Of a stretch of DNA of 53,700 nt, positions 18,408 to 25,854 are shown piece by piece. The stretch comes from Pirellula sp. (GTDB lineage Bacteria > Planctomycetota > Planctomycetia > Pirellulales > Pirellulaceae): positions 1-53,700 of the forward strand of contig JAJTEK010000028.1 of assembly GCA_021299695.1 (NCBI GenBank), given 5' to 3'. Under the pieces are notes generated by a model. The model worked only from the letters and a program-made list of their open reading frames with translations, made no database searches and was not told the DNA's origin. The position numbers were made by a program, and so were the translations under genes. Each line of letters opens with the position of its first letter. Within the stretch, counting starts at the first letter, position 1.

Positions 18408-18989
18408 ATGCTTCAACTGATCCAGTACCCACACCCGACACTTCGATTCCCCTCGCAACCCTTGTCGCGCGTCGATCAAGCGCTGCGCGAGATCATCGAC
18501 CAAATGTTCGAAATCATGTACGAGCATCGCGGAGTCGGACTTGCAGCCAATCAGGTGAATTTACCGTTGAGACTCTTTATCGCCAATCCGACGGGCGAAA
18601 AAGATTCTGGCCAAGAACTCGTTTTCCTCAACCCCGTGATCCAAAAGGCAACCGGCACGATCGAAGCCGAGGAAGGCTGTCTATCACTGCCCGGTCTGCA
18701 CGGTTTGGTAAAACGCAACAAAGCGGTCCAAGTCAACGCCTACTCGATGGACGGAAAGGAAATCAATCTCAAAGTCGAGGGATTCTTGTCCCGGATCATC
18801 CAACACGAAGTCGACCATCTCGACGGAGTTCTGTTCATCGACCGGCTCTTTGATCATGGCCCAAAAGTGGCCGAGGAAATCTCGCGATTCGAAGCTCGTT
18901 TTGCCAAGCAGCGCGAAGACGGTCAAATCGCTGACGACCAAAAACTTGCCGAGCAGCGCCAGGATTGGCTCGACAAGTATTGCAAGTAA
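18408..18989 (+). CDS. def: Peptide deformylase
   Basis: Removes the N-formyl group from nascent proteins in the cytosol. All three active-site motifs are intact: GVGLAANQV (motif 1), EGCLSLP (motif 2, metal cysteine) and QHEVDHLDG (motif 3, HExxH). The length is 193 residues, within the type I range. The start at 18408 (MLQLIQYPHPTLR) is the canonical deformylase N-terminus; an in-frame ATG at 18267 would run back through the divergent gene. The protein ends in a charged helical tail of about 30 residues. No fmt gene is adjacent. Confidence 0.96.
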   Translation: MLQLIQYPHPTLRFPSQPLSRVDQALREIIDQMFEIMYEHRGVGLAANQVNLPLRLFIANPTGEKDSGQELVFLNPVIQKATGTIEAEEGCLSLPGLHGLVKRNKAVQVNAYSMDGKEINLKVEGFLSRIIQHEVDHLDGVLFIDRLFDHGPKVAEEISRFEARFAKQREDGQIADDQKLAEQRQDWLDKYCK

Positions 18990-19032
18990 AACTCAAGCTC
19001 CAACGCTGGAACCTCAGCGAACCTGCGCCTGC

Positions 19033-19836
19033 TTATTTCTCCAGAGGGGTCTCTTTGTCCCCGTTTCGAAGAAACGCCTTGCGAACTTGCTTGCCCTCGA
19101 CAGGGACCAACGGACGGACCCATATATTGCGGAACCGAACAGGATCTCCGTGATCCTGCAAGCTGATAGGTCCCTTTTCCGAGTGCTTGGTGTACTGAGG
19201 TGCGCGGCTAAAGGGGGTGTCCCCCTTGAGCTCAAAATGATTGAGAATCAACACACCGTTGTGCATGGCGGTGATGTAAGCTGGCGATTTGAGCGATCCG
19301 TCCGCGTTGAACCTTGGGGCTGTCCAGAAGATATCGTAAGTGTTCCAATCTCCGGGCTTACGCATTGCGTTGGCCATCGGTGGGGTCTGCTTGTAGATCG
19401 CACCGGCTTGTCCGTCTGCGTAAGTCTTGTTCTCGAACGAATCGAGCACTTGCAGTTCGTAGATACCCATCAAAAACACACCGCTGTTGCTACGACCCTG
19501 TCCGCTCCCCTTCGGCGGAGTTGCAGCCGACCATTCGATGTGCACTTGGCAATCCCCAAACTCATCGGTGCTCGTGATCGAACCACGACCTGCAACGAGC
19601 GTGCCCCCATCGACCTTCCAAGCATCGGCGTTCTTCCAATGGGACTTGTCCTTGCCATCGAAGAGCACCACCGCGTCGGATGGTGCATCGCTATTGGTGC
19701 TACCGGGTGTGACGATCGGCGGTTCCTTCCATTCGATCCCATTGAGGTACTCTTGGGCAACTCCGGAGTTTGCCCCTGCACTTGCGGTCAAAACCGCCAA
19801 CGAGCTGATCATCCATAAGTTCATGCGCTTCATCAT
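19033..19836 (-). CDS. DUF1080 (3-keto-disaccharide hydrolase domain) secreted protein
   Basis: A 267-residue exported protein with signal peptide (NLWMISSLAVLTASAGANSGVAQ). It has the DUF1080 concanavalin-like fold: VVLFDGKDKSHW, WKVDGGTLVAGRGSITSTDEFGDCQVHIEW, GQGRSNSGVFLMGIYELQVLDSF, WNTYDIFWTAPRF and ISLQDHGDPVRFRNIWVRPL. The family is heavily expanded in Planctomycetes and has been linked to sugar (3-keto-glycoside) hydrolysis. It is divergent from the rhodopsin operon across a 317-bp intergenic region. Confidence 0.9.
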   Translation of the reverse strand: MMKRMNLWMISSLAVLTASAGANSGVAQEYLNGIEWKEPPIVTPGSTNSDAPSDAVVLFDGKDKSHWKNADAWKVDGGTLVAGRGSITSTDEFGDCQVHIEWSAATPPKGSGQGRSNSGVFLMGIYELQVLDSFENKTYADGQAGAIYKQTPPMANAMRKPGDWNTYDIFWTAPRFNADGSLKSPAYITAMHNGVLILNHFELKGDTPFSRAPQYTKHSEKGPISLQDHGDPVRFRNIWVRPLVPVEGKQVRKAFLRNGDKETPLEK

Positions 19837-20153
19837 AGGACTTCTTTTTAAAACCAGACATCGGAAGGAAAGGAAATCGGACTATGGTATCAGAATACCA
19901 TGCTCCATGAGACTTGCGAAGAATCCCCTAGAAGAGGGGTAAGCTTGTACATTTCCTATCAACACGTTGAACCTATCAGAACGTTGAATTCGAAAAAACA
20001 TATTAGGATTCGACTTATGGGCCTAAAAACAGCATTGACAGCCCCCTACAGTGACCCGTTCTTTCCTTGCGGACATCCGTACCCCTTGTTGGGAGTCATT
20101 CTTTCGCAGACAGGAAAGTGTTCTTTGTGTAGTTCACCTAAAGGGTTAGGGCT
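19837..20153. promoter_or_regulatory. Divergent regulatory region between the DUF1080 gene and the rhodopsin operon
   Basis: This 317-bp gap holds no credible gene. It contains a perfect palindrome (19884-19901), a second small inverted repeat CCCCT-N5-AGGGG (19925-19939), the dyad TGTACA (19946-19951) and a direct repeat CGTTGAA spaced 17 bases apart (near 19966 and 19983). A perfect -35 TTGACA is at 20035-20040, although no good -10 lies 16-18 bases beyond it. The promoter for the rhodopsin operon should lie here, but I cannot place it. Confidence 0.5.
19884..19901. promoter_or_regulatory. Operator-like palindrome ATGGTAT-N4-ATACCAT
   Basis: Perfect 7-bp arms flank a CAGA spacer, 48 bp upstream of the DUF1080 ATG and 253 bp upstream of the rhodopsin ATG. 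The symmetry is typical of a dimeric repressor site; the regulator is unknown. Confidence 0.4.
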
Positions 20154-20990
20154 ATGTTTGATCACGTTTCGGTGCTCGCGGCGGCTATGCCGTCGCTTTC
20201 GATCTTTCAATACTCGATCGTGGATAATATTTTTTCCATGACCGTAGCGACGATGGGTGCAGCAGCACTCTTCTTGTTTTTATCGAGATCTTCGGTCGAT
20301 GAGGCATATCGCCCAGCGTTGATGGTAAGCGGTCTGGTCGTGACGATCGCTTGTTACCACTACTTCATGATCCGTCATTCGTGGCAAGATGCCTACACCC
20401 TCTCGGGAGACGGATACAAAGGAACCGGTGCCGGTTTCAACGATTTCTATCGCTACGCGGACTGGATTTTGACCGTTCCGTTGTTGATGGTCGAACTGGT
20501 CGCTGTTCTGAGACTTCAAGCCGGAAAAGCGCGTTCGCTTTTGACCCGTTTGGTCATCGCAGCGGCTCTGATGATCGCTTTGGGATACCCAGGTGAGGTC
20601 ATCACCAGCCCAGACCAATGGATGACCCGTGTCATTTGGGGTGCTCTTTCGTCGATTCCCTTCTTTTACATTCTTTATGTTCTTTGGACTGAACTGACCG
20701 CCTCGCTCGAGACGCAACCGGCCGCAGCCCGCAAGCTCATCGAGATCGCTCGGTTGGTGCTCTTGGTCACTTGGGCAGTTTACCCAATCGCCTATGCACT
20801 GGGTGGAACCATGACGGCTTTGGAGGCAAAGTCTGGCGGTAATGTCGATGCCAGCGGCATCGTAGGGTTGCAAGTCGGCTATGCGATTGCCGACATGACA
20901 GCGAAAGCTGGCTTCGGTCTGCTGATCTACTTCATCGCTCGTGCCAAAAGCAAGAACGTCGATCGCGATCTGTATCCGGCAACCGTCTAG
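20154..20990 (+). CDS. Light-driven proton-pump rhodopsin (proteorhodopsin/xanthorhodopsin type)
   Basis: Seven-helix microbial rhodopsin of 278 residues. Helix C reads RYADWILTVPLLMVEL and gives proton acceptor D103, T107 and donor E114 (a DTE motif, outward H+ pump). Leucine at position 111, the proteorhodopsin tuning site, predicts green absorption. H69 matches the proteorhodopsin His75 that pairs with the acceptor. K251 in ADMTAK binds retinal, with D247 as second counter-ion. G163 in helix E (RVIWGALSSIPFFYILY) aligns with bacteriorhodopsin W138 and with the xanthorhodopsin glycine that admits a carotenoid antenna. It is the first gene of a retinal/carotenoid operon; blh starts 83 bp later. 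Confidence 0.96.
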   Translation: MFDHVSVLAAAMPSLSIFQYSIVDNIFSMTVATMGAAALFLFLSRSSVDEAYRPALMVSGLVVTIACYHYFMIRHSWQDAYTLSGDGYKGTGAGFNDFYRYADWILTVPLLMVELVAVLRLQAGKARSLLTRLVIAAALMIALGYPGEVITSPDQWMTRVIWGALSSIPFFYILYVLWTELTASLETQPAAARKLIEIARLVLLVTWAVYPIAYALGGTMTALEAKSGGNVDASGIVGLQVGYAIADMTAKAGFGLLIYFIARAKSKNVDRDLYPATV

Positions 20991-21073
20991 TCGTTGAGGA
21001 TGGATTGGGCCGACTTCCCCGTCGGCATCAACCATGTCGATAGGCGGTCTTTTTACCACCACTAGGTGCTCAA

Positions 21074-22036
21074 GTGCTTCTCTCTGTGTTTTACCTTGCG
21101 ATTTGTTTGGCGACCATCGCTGCGTGCATGACGTTGGGTCCTCCCGATTTTTCGGTGATGGTCTACGGAGCGGCGGTCATGGTAGCCATCCTTGGGGTAC
21201 CACACGGCGGGCTAGACCATTGGACAGGCCGACGGCTCCTTGAATCTCGATTCGAGAGTCGCTGGTGGATGATGTTCTTCCCTGGGTACTTGAGCCTCAG
21301 TGCGATCGTCGCGTTTTCTTGGGTGTTGTTTCCAGTGGCGACTGTCATTGGCTTCTTTCTTGTTTCCGCTTGGCATTTCGGACGGGAAGACCAGTACAGT
21401 TCCATTTCGCAGACGCGGACTGGCCGCTTTACGATGGCGACAAAACACCTCTCAGCGATCGCTTTAGGGGGGTTGGTGATTTGGATCCCGGCCATCTTCC
21501 GCCCGGACGAGATGGAACTATTGCTTCGGATCATCGTCCCTGGCGATTCGAAAACACATGCCAAGCAGATCGTTTCGATTGCAAGTTGGATCGCTATGGT
21601 CATGTGCCCTTTGGGAGGATTGTTTTTTTGCTCGCGGTTGATCGATCGAGGTGGAGACTGGAGTGTCTGGGTCGCACCTGCAACCGCAGGTCTAGCGGCC
21701 ACGACTCCCATTTTGGTTTCATTTACAGCTTTCTTTTGCCTCTGGCATTCGATTTTAGGATTATCGCGATTAAGACTCCAAGAGGGAATCACCGGTGTTG
21801 CATTTCTTCGGTCGGTTCTCCCTCTATCGTTTCTAGCAGTCTTTGGAGTCGCAATCTCCGGATGGTGGTTGATTGCATCCACCGAGGGATCTTCGATCGA
21901 TACGGTATTGGCATCCCTGAAGACCCTTTTCATCGGTCTTTCGGCAATCGCCGTACCGCATCTTTTGTTGCACGAATGGTCGGACCTCACGAGACCGAAA
22001 GCTCTACATCAGGGGATTTGTTGCGATGGACCCTAA
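21074..22036 (+). CDS. blh: Brp/Blh family beta-carotene 15,15'-dioxygenase
   Basis: Integral-membrane iron enzyme that cleaves beta-carotene into two retinals. Conserved histidines are in GVPHGGLDHW (H44, H49), SAWHFGREDQ, FCLWHSILG and VPHLLLHEW, in the usual order, within about eight hydrophobic helices. At 320 residues the length is normal. The start is a GTG at 21074; an in-frame stop at 21041 leaves almost no room for another. It overlaps crtY by 11 bp. It would supply the chromophore for the rhodopsin just upstream. Confidence 0.93.
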   Translation: MLLSVFYLAICLATIAACMTLGPPDFSVMVYGAAVMVAILGVPHGGLDHWTGRRLLESRFESRWWMMFFPGYLSLSAIVAFSWVLFPVATVIGFFLVSAWHFGREDQYSSISQTRTGRFTMATKHLSAIALGGLVIWIPAIFRPDEMELLLRIIVPGDSKTHAKQIVSIASWIAMVMCPLGGLFFCSRLIDRGGDWSVWVAPATAGLAATTPILVSFTAFFCLWHSILGLSRLRLQEGITGVAFLRSVLPLSFLAVFGVAISGWWLIASTEGSSIDTVLASLKTLFIGLSAIAVPHLLLHEWSDLTRPKALHQGICCDGP

Positions 22037-23270
22037 GGTGTTTTCCATAGAAAATCGTACCGACCAACCAAGGGACTCGGATTACATCCTTGTCGGAGGT
22101 GGGCTTCAGAGCGGTCTGATGGCTTTAGCGATCGCCCACCATCGCCCAGAGGCCGGTGTGATCCTCATCGAGCAGAACTCGGTGCTAGCCGGCAATCACA
22201 CGTGGTCCTTTCACGCTACGGATTTGAGTGCCGATTGTGCCCCTTGGGCAGCGCTTTTGGTCGAGTCACGCTGGCCAGGCTACCATGTTCGGATCGGAAA
22301 TCGTACCCGAAGCATTTCGATACCCTACTGCACCTGCTCTTCCTCGCATTTCAATGATGTGCTAACGCAGCGAGCGTCCAATTCTCGACTCCGTATCATG
22401 ACCGACACCAAGGTCCAAGCGATCGATTCGGATGGGGTATTGCTGGGTGATGGCCAGCGATTGAGTGCTCCAGTAGTCATCGACAATCGAGGTGCAACTC
22501 CACTCGATGCAAATCATTACAACGGAGGATTCCAAAAATTTTGGGGGTTTGAGCTCAAACTCAATCGCGATTGGCCCCACACAAACCCTATCGTCATGGA
22601 CGACCGAATCGATCAGCAGGATGGATTCCGTTTCATTTATAGTCTTCCGATGGAAACAAGACGTGTTCTGGTTGAAGATACCCGGTTCTCAAATACGCCC
22701 TCGATCGACCGAGACGATTGTTTGGAAAAGGTCCGAGCCTACGTCGAATCTCAAGGATGCCATGACTGGCAAGTGATCCGAGAGGAACACGGAGTCTTGC
22801 CGATGCCGATGGCAGGCTCGATGCCGGGCACTGGGCTCCCTAGCCTCGCCGGGGGTTACCGCGGAGGCTGGTTTCACGCGGCCACCGGTTACTCCTTTCC
22901 TTTAGCATTGCAAGTGGCTCATACCGTTGCAACAAATCCAGGGTCGGAATTGTCGGACCGATTGCGCAAGATGAGCACAGAGCATGCTTGGCGGGCTCAC
23001 TTCGCGAGATTTCTGAATCGTTTGCTCTTCGAACTGGTTAAACCTCAGACCCGCTACCAGATTTTTAGACGCTTTTACCGAGTTCTCGACGAGGCGGCGA
23101 TTGGCCGTTTTTACGGCCATCGCTTTACCCCTTGGGATGCCTTTCGGATCGTCGTCGGATTCCCACCAATGGGGCTGCGCCCGATGAATTTTTTGCGTTC
23201 CTTCTCTAAGCGTTCGACTTATCGAATTCCAACCCAACCATCTACCCAACCGCTCAAGGTGCCCGGATGA
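22026..23270 (+). CDS. crtY: Lycopene beta-cyclase (CrtY type)
   Basis: Cyclises both ends of lycopene to beta-carotene. The dinucleotide-binding motif DYILVGGGLQSGLMALAIA (from about residue 19), the acidic end of its second strand (VILIEQNS) and GNHTWSFH are characteristic of bacterial CrtY. The mid-protein ENxxFxY-like region FRFIYSLPM and the C-terminal TGYSFPLAL also match the family. At 414 residues it is slightly longer than typical (about 385), with extra residues at both ends. It overlaps blh by 11 bp and crtE by 4 bp (ATGA). Confidence 0.93.
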   Translation: MDPKVFSIENRTDQPRDSDYILVGGGLQSGLMALAIAHHRPEAGVILIEQNSVLAGNHTWSFHATDLSADCAPWAALLVESRWPGYHVRIGNRTRSISIPYCTCSSSHFNDVLTQRASNSRLRIMTDTKVQAIDSDGVLLGDGQRLSAPVVIDNRGATPLDANHYNGGFQKFWGFELKLNRDWPHTNPIVMDDRIDQQDGFRFIYSLPMETRRVLVEDTRFSNTPSIDRDDCLEKVRAYVESQGCHDWQVIREEHGVLPMPMAGSMPGTGLPSLAGGYRGGWFHAATGYSFPLALQVAHTVATNPGSELSDRLRKMSTEHAWRAHFARFLNRLLFELVKPQTRYQIFRRFYRVLDEAAIGRFYGHRFTPWDAFRIVVGFPPMGLRPMNFLRSFSKRSTYRIPTQPSTQPLKVPG

Positions 23271-24289
23271 CTCCCTACCTTAGAAAACTTCTCGATCGTT
23301 CGCTCCATGGGCCAGTGAGCGATTTTAAATCCCGACAGGGGAAGCGGATCCGAGGATCTCTGCTGCAATTGAGCTACGAGATGGCAGGTGGAGTTGGAAC
23401 GGTGCCCTCGCCTGTCAGCGATGCGATCGAGAGCCTCCATGCAGGCTCTCTGGTCATCGATGATATCCAAGACGATTCCCGCTTGCGTCGCGGCCAGATC
23501 AGCCTGCACCAGACCCTTGGTATACCACTGGCTATCAACGCAGGAAACTGGATGTATTTCCACGCATTGGAGTGCTTGAGTGATGCTCAGTTGCCAGACT
23601 CCATGCGGATCGAATTGCTAAATGCGATGATTCGCACAGCACGATGTTGTCATGAAGGACAAGCAATCGATTTAGAGGCTCGCGTCGATCTCGTACCGGT
23701 CGAGCATTGGGACCAGACAGCAAGTGCGATCAGCCGACTCAAGACCGGTTCACTTGTCGAATTGGCGGTCCGAATGGGCTGCATCGCAGCCGCAACCTCC
23801 GATCCGCTACTGTCGGTCTTACCAGTTTTGGGTCGACGGATAGGAATCGCTCTTCAGATGCGCAATGATCTCGATGAATTGGGCTCGATCACCGAAATCG
23901 CATCGATCGCTCCCTACGAAAATTCGTACGACGATGAGGCCCTTGTCAGAGATGATGATCTTCGCAATTCCAGGATGACATGGCCCTGGGTCTGGGCCAG
24001 TGAACTTACTTCGCACGAACAATGTCGAAAGTGGTCGTTGGGCCTAAGTGGTTCACAAAAACAACGATGGGATATAGGCAGAGAATTATTCCTTCTTACC
24101 GGCCAGCATGGCGATCGCGTCATCGCGGATTTGGTAACCGAGCAGATGCATTTGACCGCCGAACACATACTCGACCGTCGTTTACTCGATCAGATGTCTG
24201 AGATTCTCCATGCCATAAAGCAGCCTAGTTGGCCCGATGCGGCACTAGAAGGCATGCAATTAGGGGCATCCCAGAAGGCCGACCGATGA
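23267..24289 (+). CDS. crtE: Polyprenyl synthetase, probable GGPP synthase
   Basis: Makes geranylgeranyl diphosphate for CrtB. The first aspartate-rich motif is D65-D-I-Q-D69 in IDDIQDDSRLRRG and the second is NDLDE (about residues 201-205); GKRIRG near the N-terminus binds IPP. The compact DDxxD followed by DSxLRRG, and INAGNWMYFHALE, resemble type III (eukaryote-like) GGPP synthases, not the usual bacterial CrtE with a two-residue insertion (DDxxxxD). At 340 residues the protein is complete. Start and stop overlap crtY and crtI by 4 bp each, so translation is coupled through the operon. Confidence 0.9.
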   Translation: MTPYLRKLLDRSLHGPVSDFKSRQGKRIRGSLLQLSYEMAGGVGTVPSPVSDAIESLHAGSLVIDDIQDDSRLRRGQISLHQTLGIPLAINAGNWMYFHALECLSDAQLPDSMRIELLNAMIRTARCCHEGQAIDLEARVDLVPVEHWDQTASAISRLKTGSLVELAVRMGCIAAATSDPLLSVLPVLGRRIGIALQMRNDLDELGSITEIASIAPYENSYDDEALVRDDDLRNSRMTWPWVWASELTSHEQCRKWSLGLSGSQKQRWDIGRELFLLTGQHGDRVIADLVTEQMHLTAEHILDRRLLDQMSEILHAIKQPSWPDAALEGMQLGASQKADR

Positions 24290-25854
24290 TCCAAGGCACC
24301 GGACAGGCGAGGAACAAAACGAAATCCGTCGACCGTCTTGGACCAAAAACTCCACGCGGACGCGCCGCGGTCATCGGAAGCGGATTCGGCGGACTTGCCG
24401 CAGCCATTCGATTGCAGGCCATGGGTTTTGAGACAGTTTGCTACGAATCAAGAGATAAGGCTGGCGGACGAGCCTATGTGTACCACGATTCGGGATTCAC
24501 CTTTGATGCTGGACCGACGGTGATCACCGCCCCGCATTGCCTCGAAGAACTCTTTGACTTGGCCGGTGAATCGATGGCAGACCACGTCGAATTGATCTCG
24601 GTCGATCCGATGTACCGCTTGCAATGGCCAGATGGGTTGCAATTTGACTACAGCAGCGATGAATCGCGACTCGTAGAGCAGATACGTAAATGCTCCCCGA
24701 GCGATGTCGAGGGCTATTATCGCTTTGCGGATTACACCCGTCGCGTCTTCGAAAAAGGCTATGTCGAACTCGGAGCCACTCCGTTTTTGAACTTCAGCGA
24801 TATGATCCGATGCGCTCCGGATCTGATGCGGCTGCGGGCCGACCGCAGTGTCTATGCGACGGTGTCCCGGTTCATCCAAAGTGAGCCCTTGCGTCAAGCG
24901 TTCAGTTTCCACCCACTCTTGGTCGGCGGCAACCCGATGGAAACCAGCGCAATCTACACTCTGATTCACTGGATCGAACGCCAATGGGGCGTCTTCTTCC
25001 CCCGGGGTGGCACCGGTGCATTGGTCGAAGCACTCGTAGCGCTGTTCGAGCGCCTCGGTGGGGAAATACGTCTGGCGTGTCCTGTCGAGCGAATTTCCTT
25101 TCAATCCGATGCGAGCGGCAAAACGGTTCACGAAGTATGCGACTCCAACGGCCAAAAACAACGCTTCGATCTGGTCGTCTCGAATGCCGATATCCATCAC
25201 ACCTACGCACATCTCTACGGCCAAAGCCCAGGCGGAAACAAGATGCGTAGGAAACTCGAGCGGATGGATTGGTCGATGTCCCTCTTCGTCATGTACTTCG
25301 GAACCAAAAAACGTTACCCCGATCTTGCCCACCACACCATCCTCTTCGGCCAACGGTATCAAGGTCTCCTAAAAGATATCTTCCACGGCCGTTCGCTGCC
25401 CGAGGACTTCAGCCTCTACCTACATGCTCCGACCGTATCCGACCCTGGACTGGCTCCGCCTGGAGGCGAAGCGTTCTATGTGCTCAGTCCTGTACCCCAT
25501 TTGGGAAGAGCCGATGTCGATTGGGAACAGAAAGCTGAAGGCTATGGCGATGCTATCCTAGAATCCCTCGAGACCCATCTGCCAGGACTCCGAAATTCGA
25601 TCGTCACGCGACGGCATTTCACCCCATTGGATTTTCGCCAGCAGCTAAATGCCTACCAAGGATCCGCATTTTCGGTTGCACCAAAACTCACCCAAAGCGC
25701 GTACTTCCGACCGCACAACAAATCGGAAACCATTCCGAACCTCTATATCGTCGGCGGGGGCACCCACCCGGGCGCAGGAGTGCCGGGCGTGATCAATACG
25801 GCCAAGGCCACCCTAGGGATCATCGCAAAGGATTTCGCCAAGGTGCTCAAATGA
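24286..25854 (+). CDS. crtI: Phytoene desaturase (CrtI type)
   Basis: FAD-dependent desaturase that turns phytoene into lycopene in four steps. The FAD motif GSGFGG is at residues 31-36 after a 25-residue leader, followed by YESRDKAGGRAYV and TFDAGPTVIT. The C-terminal LYIVGGGTHPGAGVPGVINTAK is the classic bacterial CrtI ending. The length is 522 residues. I chose the ATG at 24286, which overlaps the crtE stop as ATGA, over an in-frame TTG at 24229 that would extend 57 bp into crtE. The stop overlaps the crtB start by 4 bp. Confidence 0.95.
   Translation: MIQGTGQARNKTKSVDRLGPKTPRGRAAVIGSGFGGLAAAIRLQAMGFETVCYESRDKAGGRAYVYHDSGFTFDAGPTVITAPHCLEELFDLAGESMADHVELISVDPMYRLQWPDGLQFDYSSDESRLVEQIRKCSPSDVEGYYRFADYTRRVFEKGYVELGATPFLNFSDMIRCAPDLMRLRADRSVYATVSRFIQSEPLRQAFSFHPLLVGGNPMETSAIYTLIHWIERQWGVFFPRGGTGALVEALVALFERLGGEIRLACPVERISFQSDASGKTVHEVCDSNGQKQRFDLVVSNADIHHTYAHLYGQSPGGNKMRRKLERMDWSMSLFVMYFGTKKRYPDLAHHTILFGQRYQGLLKDIFHGRSLPEDFSLYLHAPTVSDPGLAPPGGEAFYVLSPVPHLGRADVDWEQKAEGYGDAILESLETHLPGLRNSIVTRRHFTPLDFRQQLNAYQGSAFSVAPKLTQSAYFRPHNKSETIPNLYIVGGGTHPGAGVPGVINTAKATLGIIAKDFAKVLK

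Noticed and set aside
17723-18853. Long open frame (376 codons) on the plus strand over the secreted TPR-like gene and def
   Set aside because: Its translation is Arg/Pro/Ser-rich with no motifs, while the minus-strand gene has a signal peptide and helical repeats and def has intact active-site motifs in another frame.
20035-20040. Perfect -35 TTGACA upstream of the rhodopsin as its promoter
   Set aside because: No acceptable -10 hexamer is found 15-19 bases downstream, so I did not call a promoter from the -35 alone.
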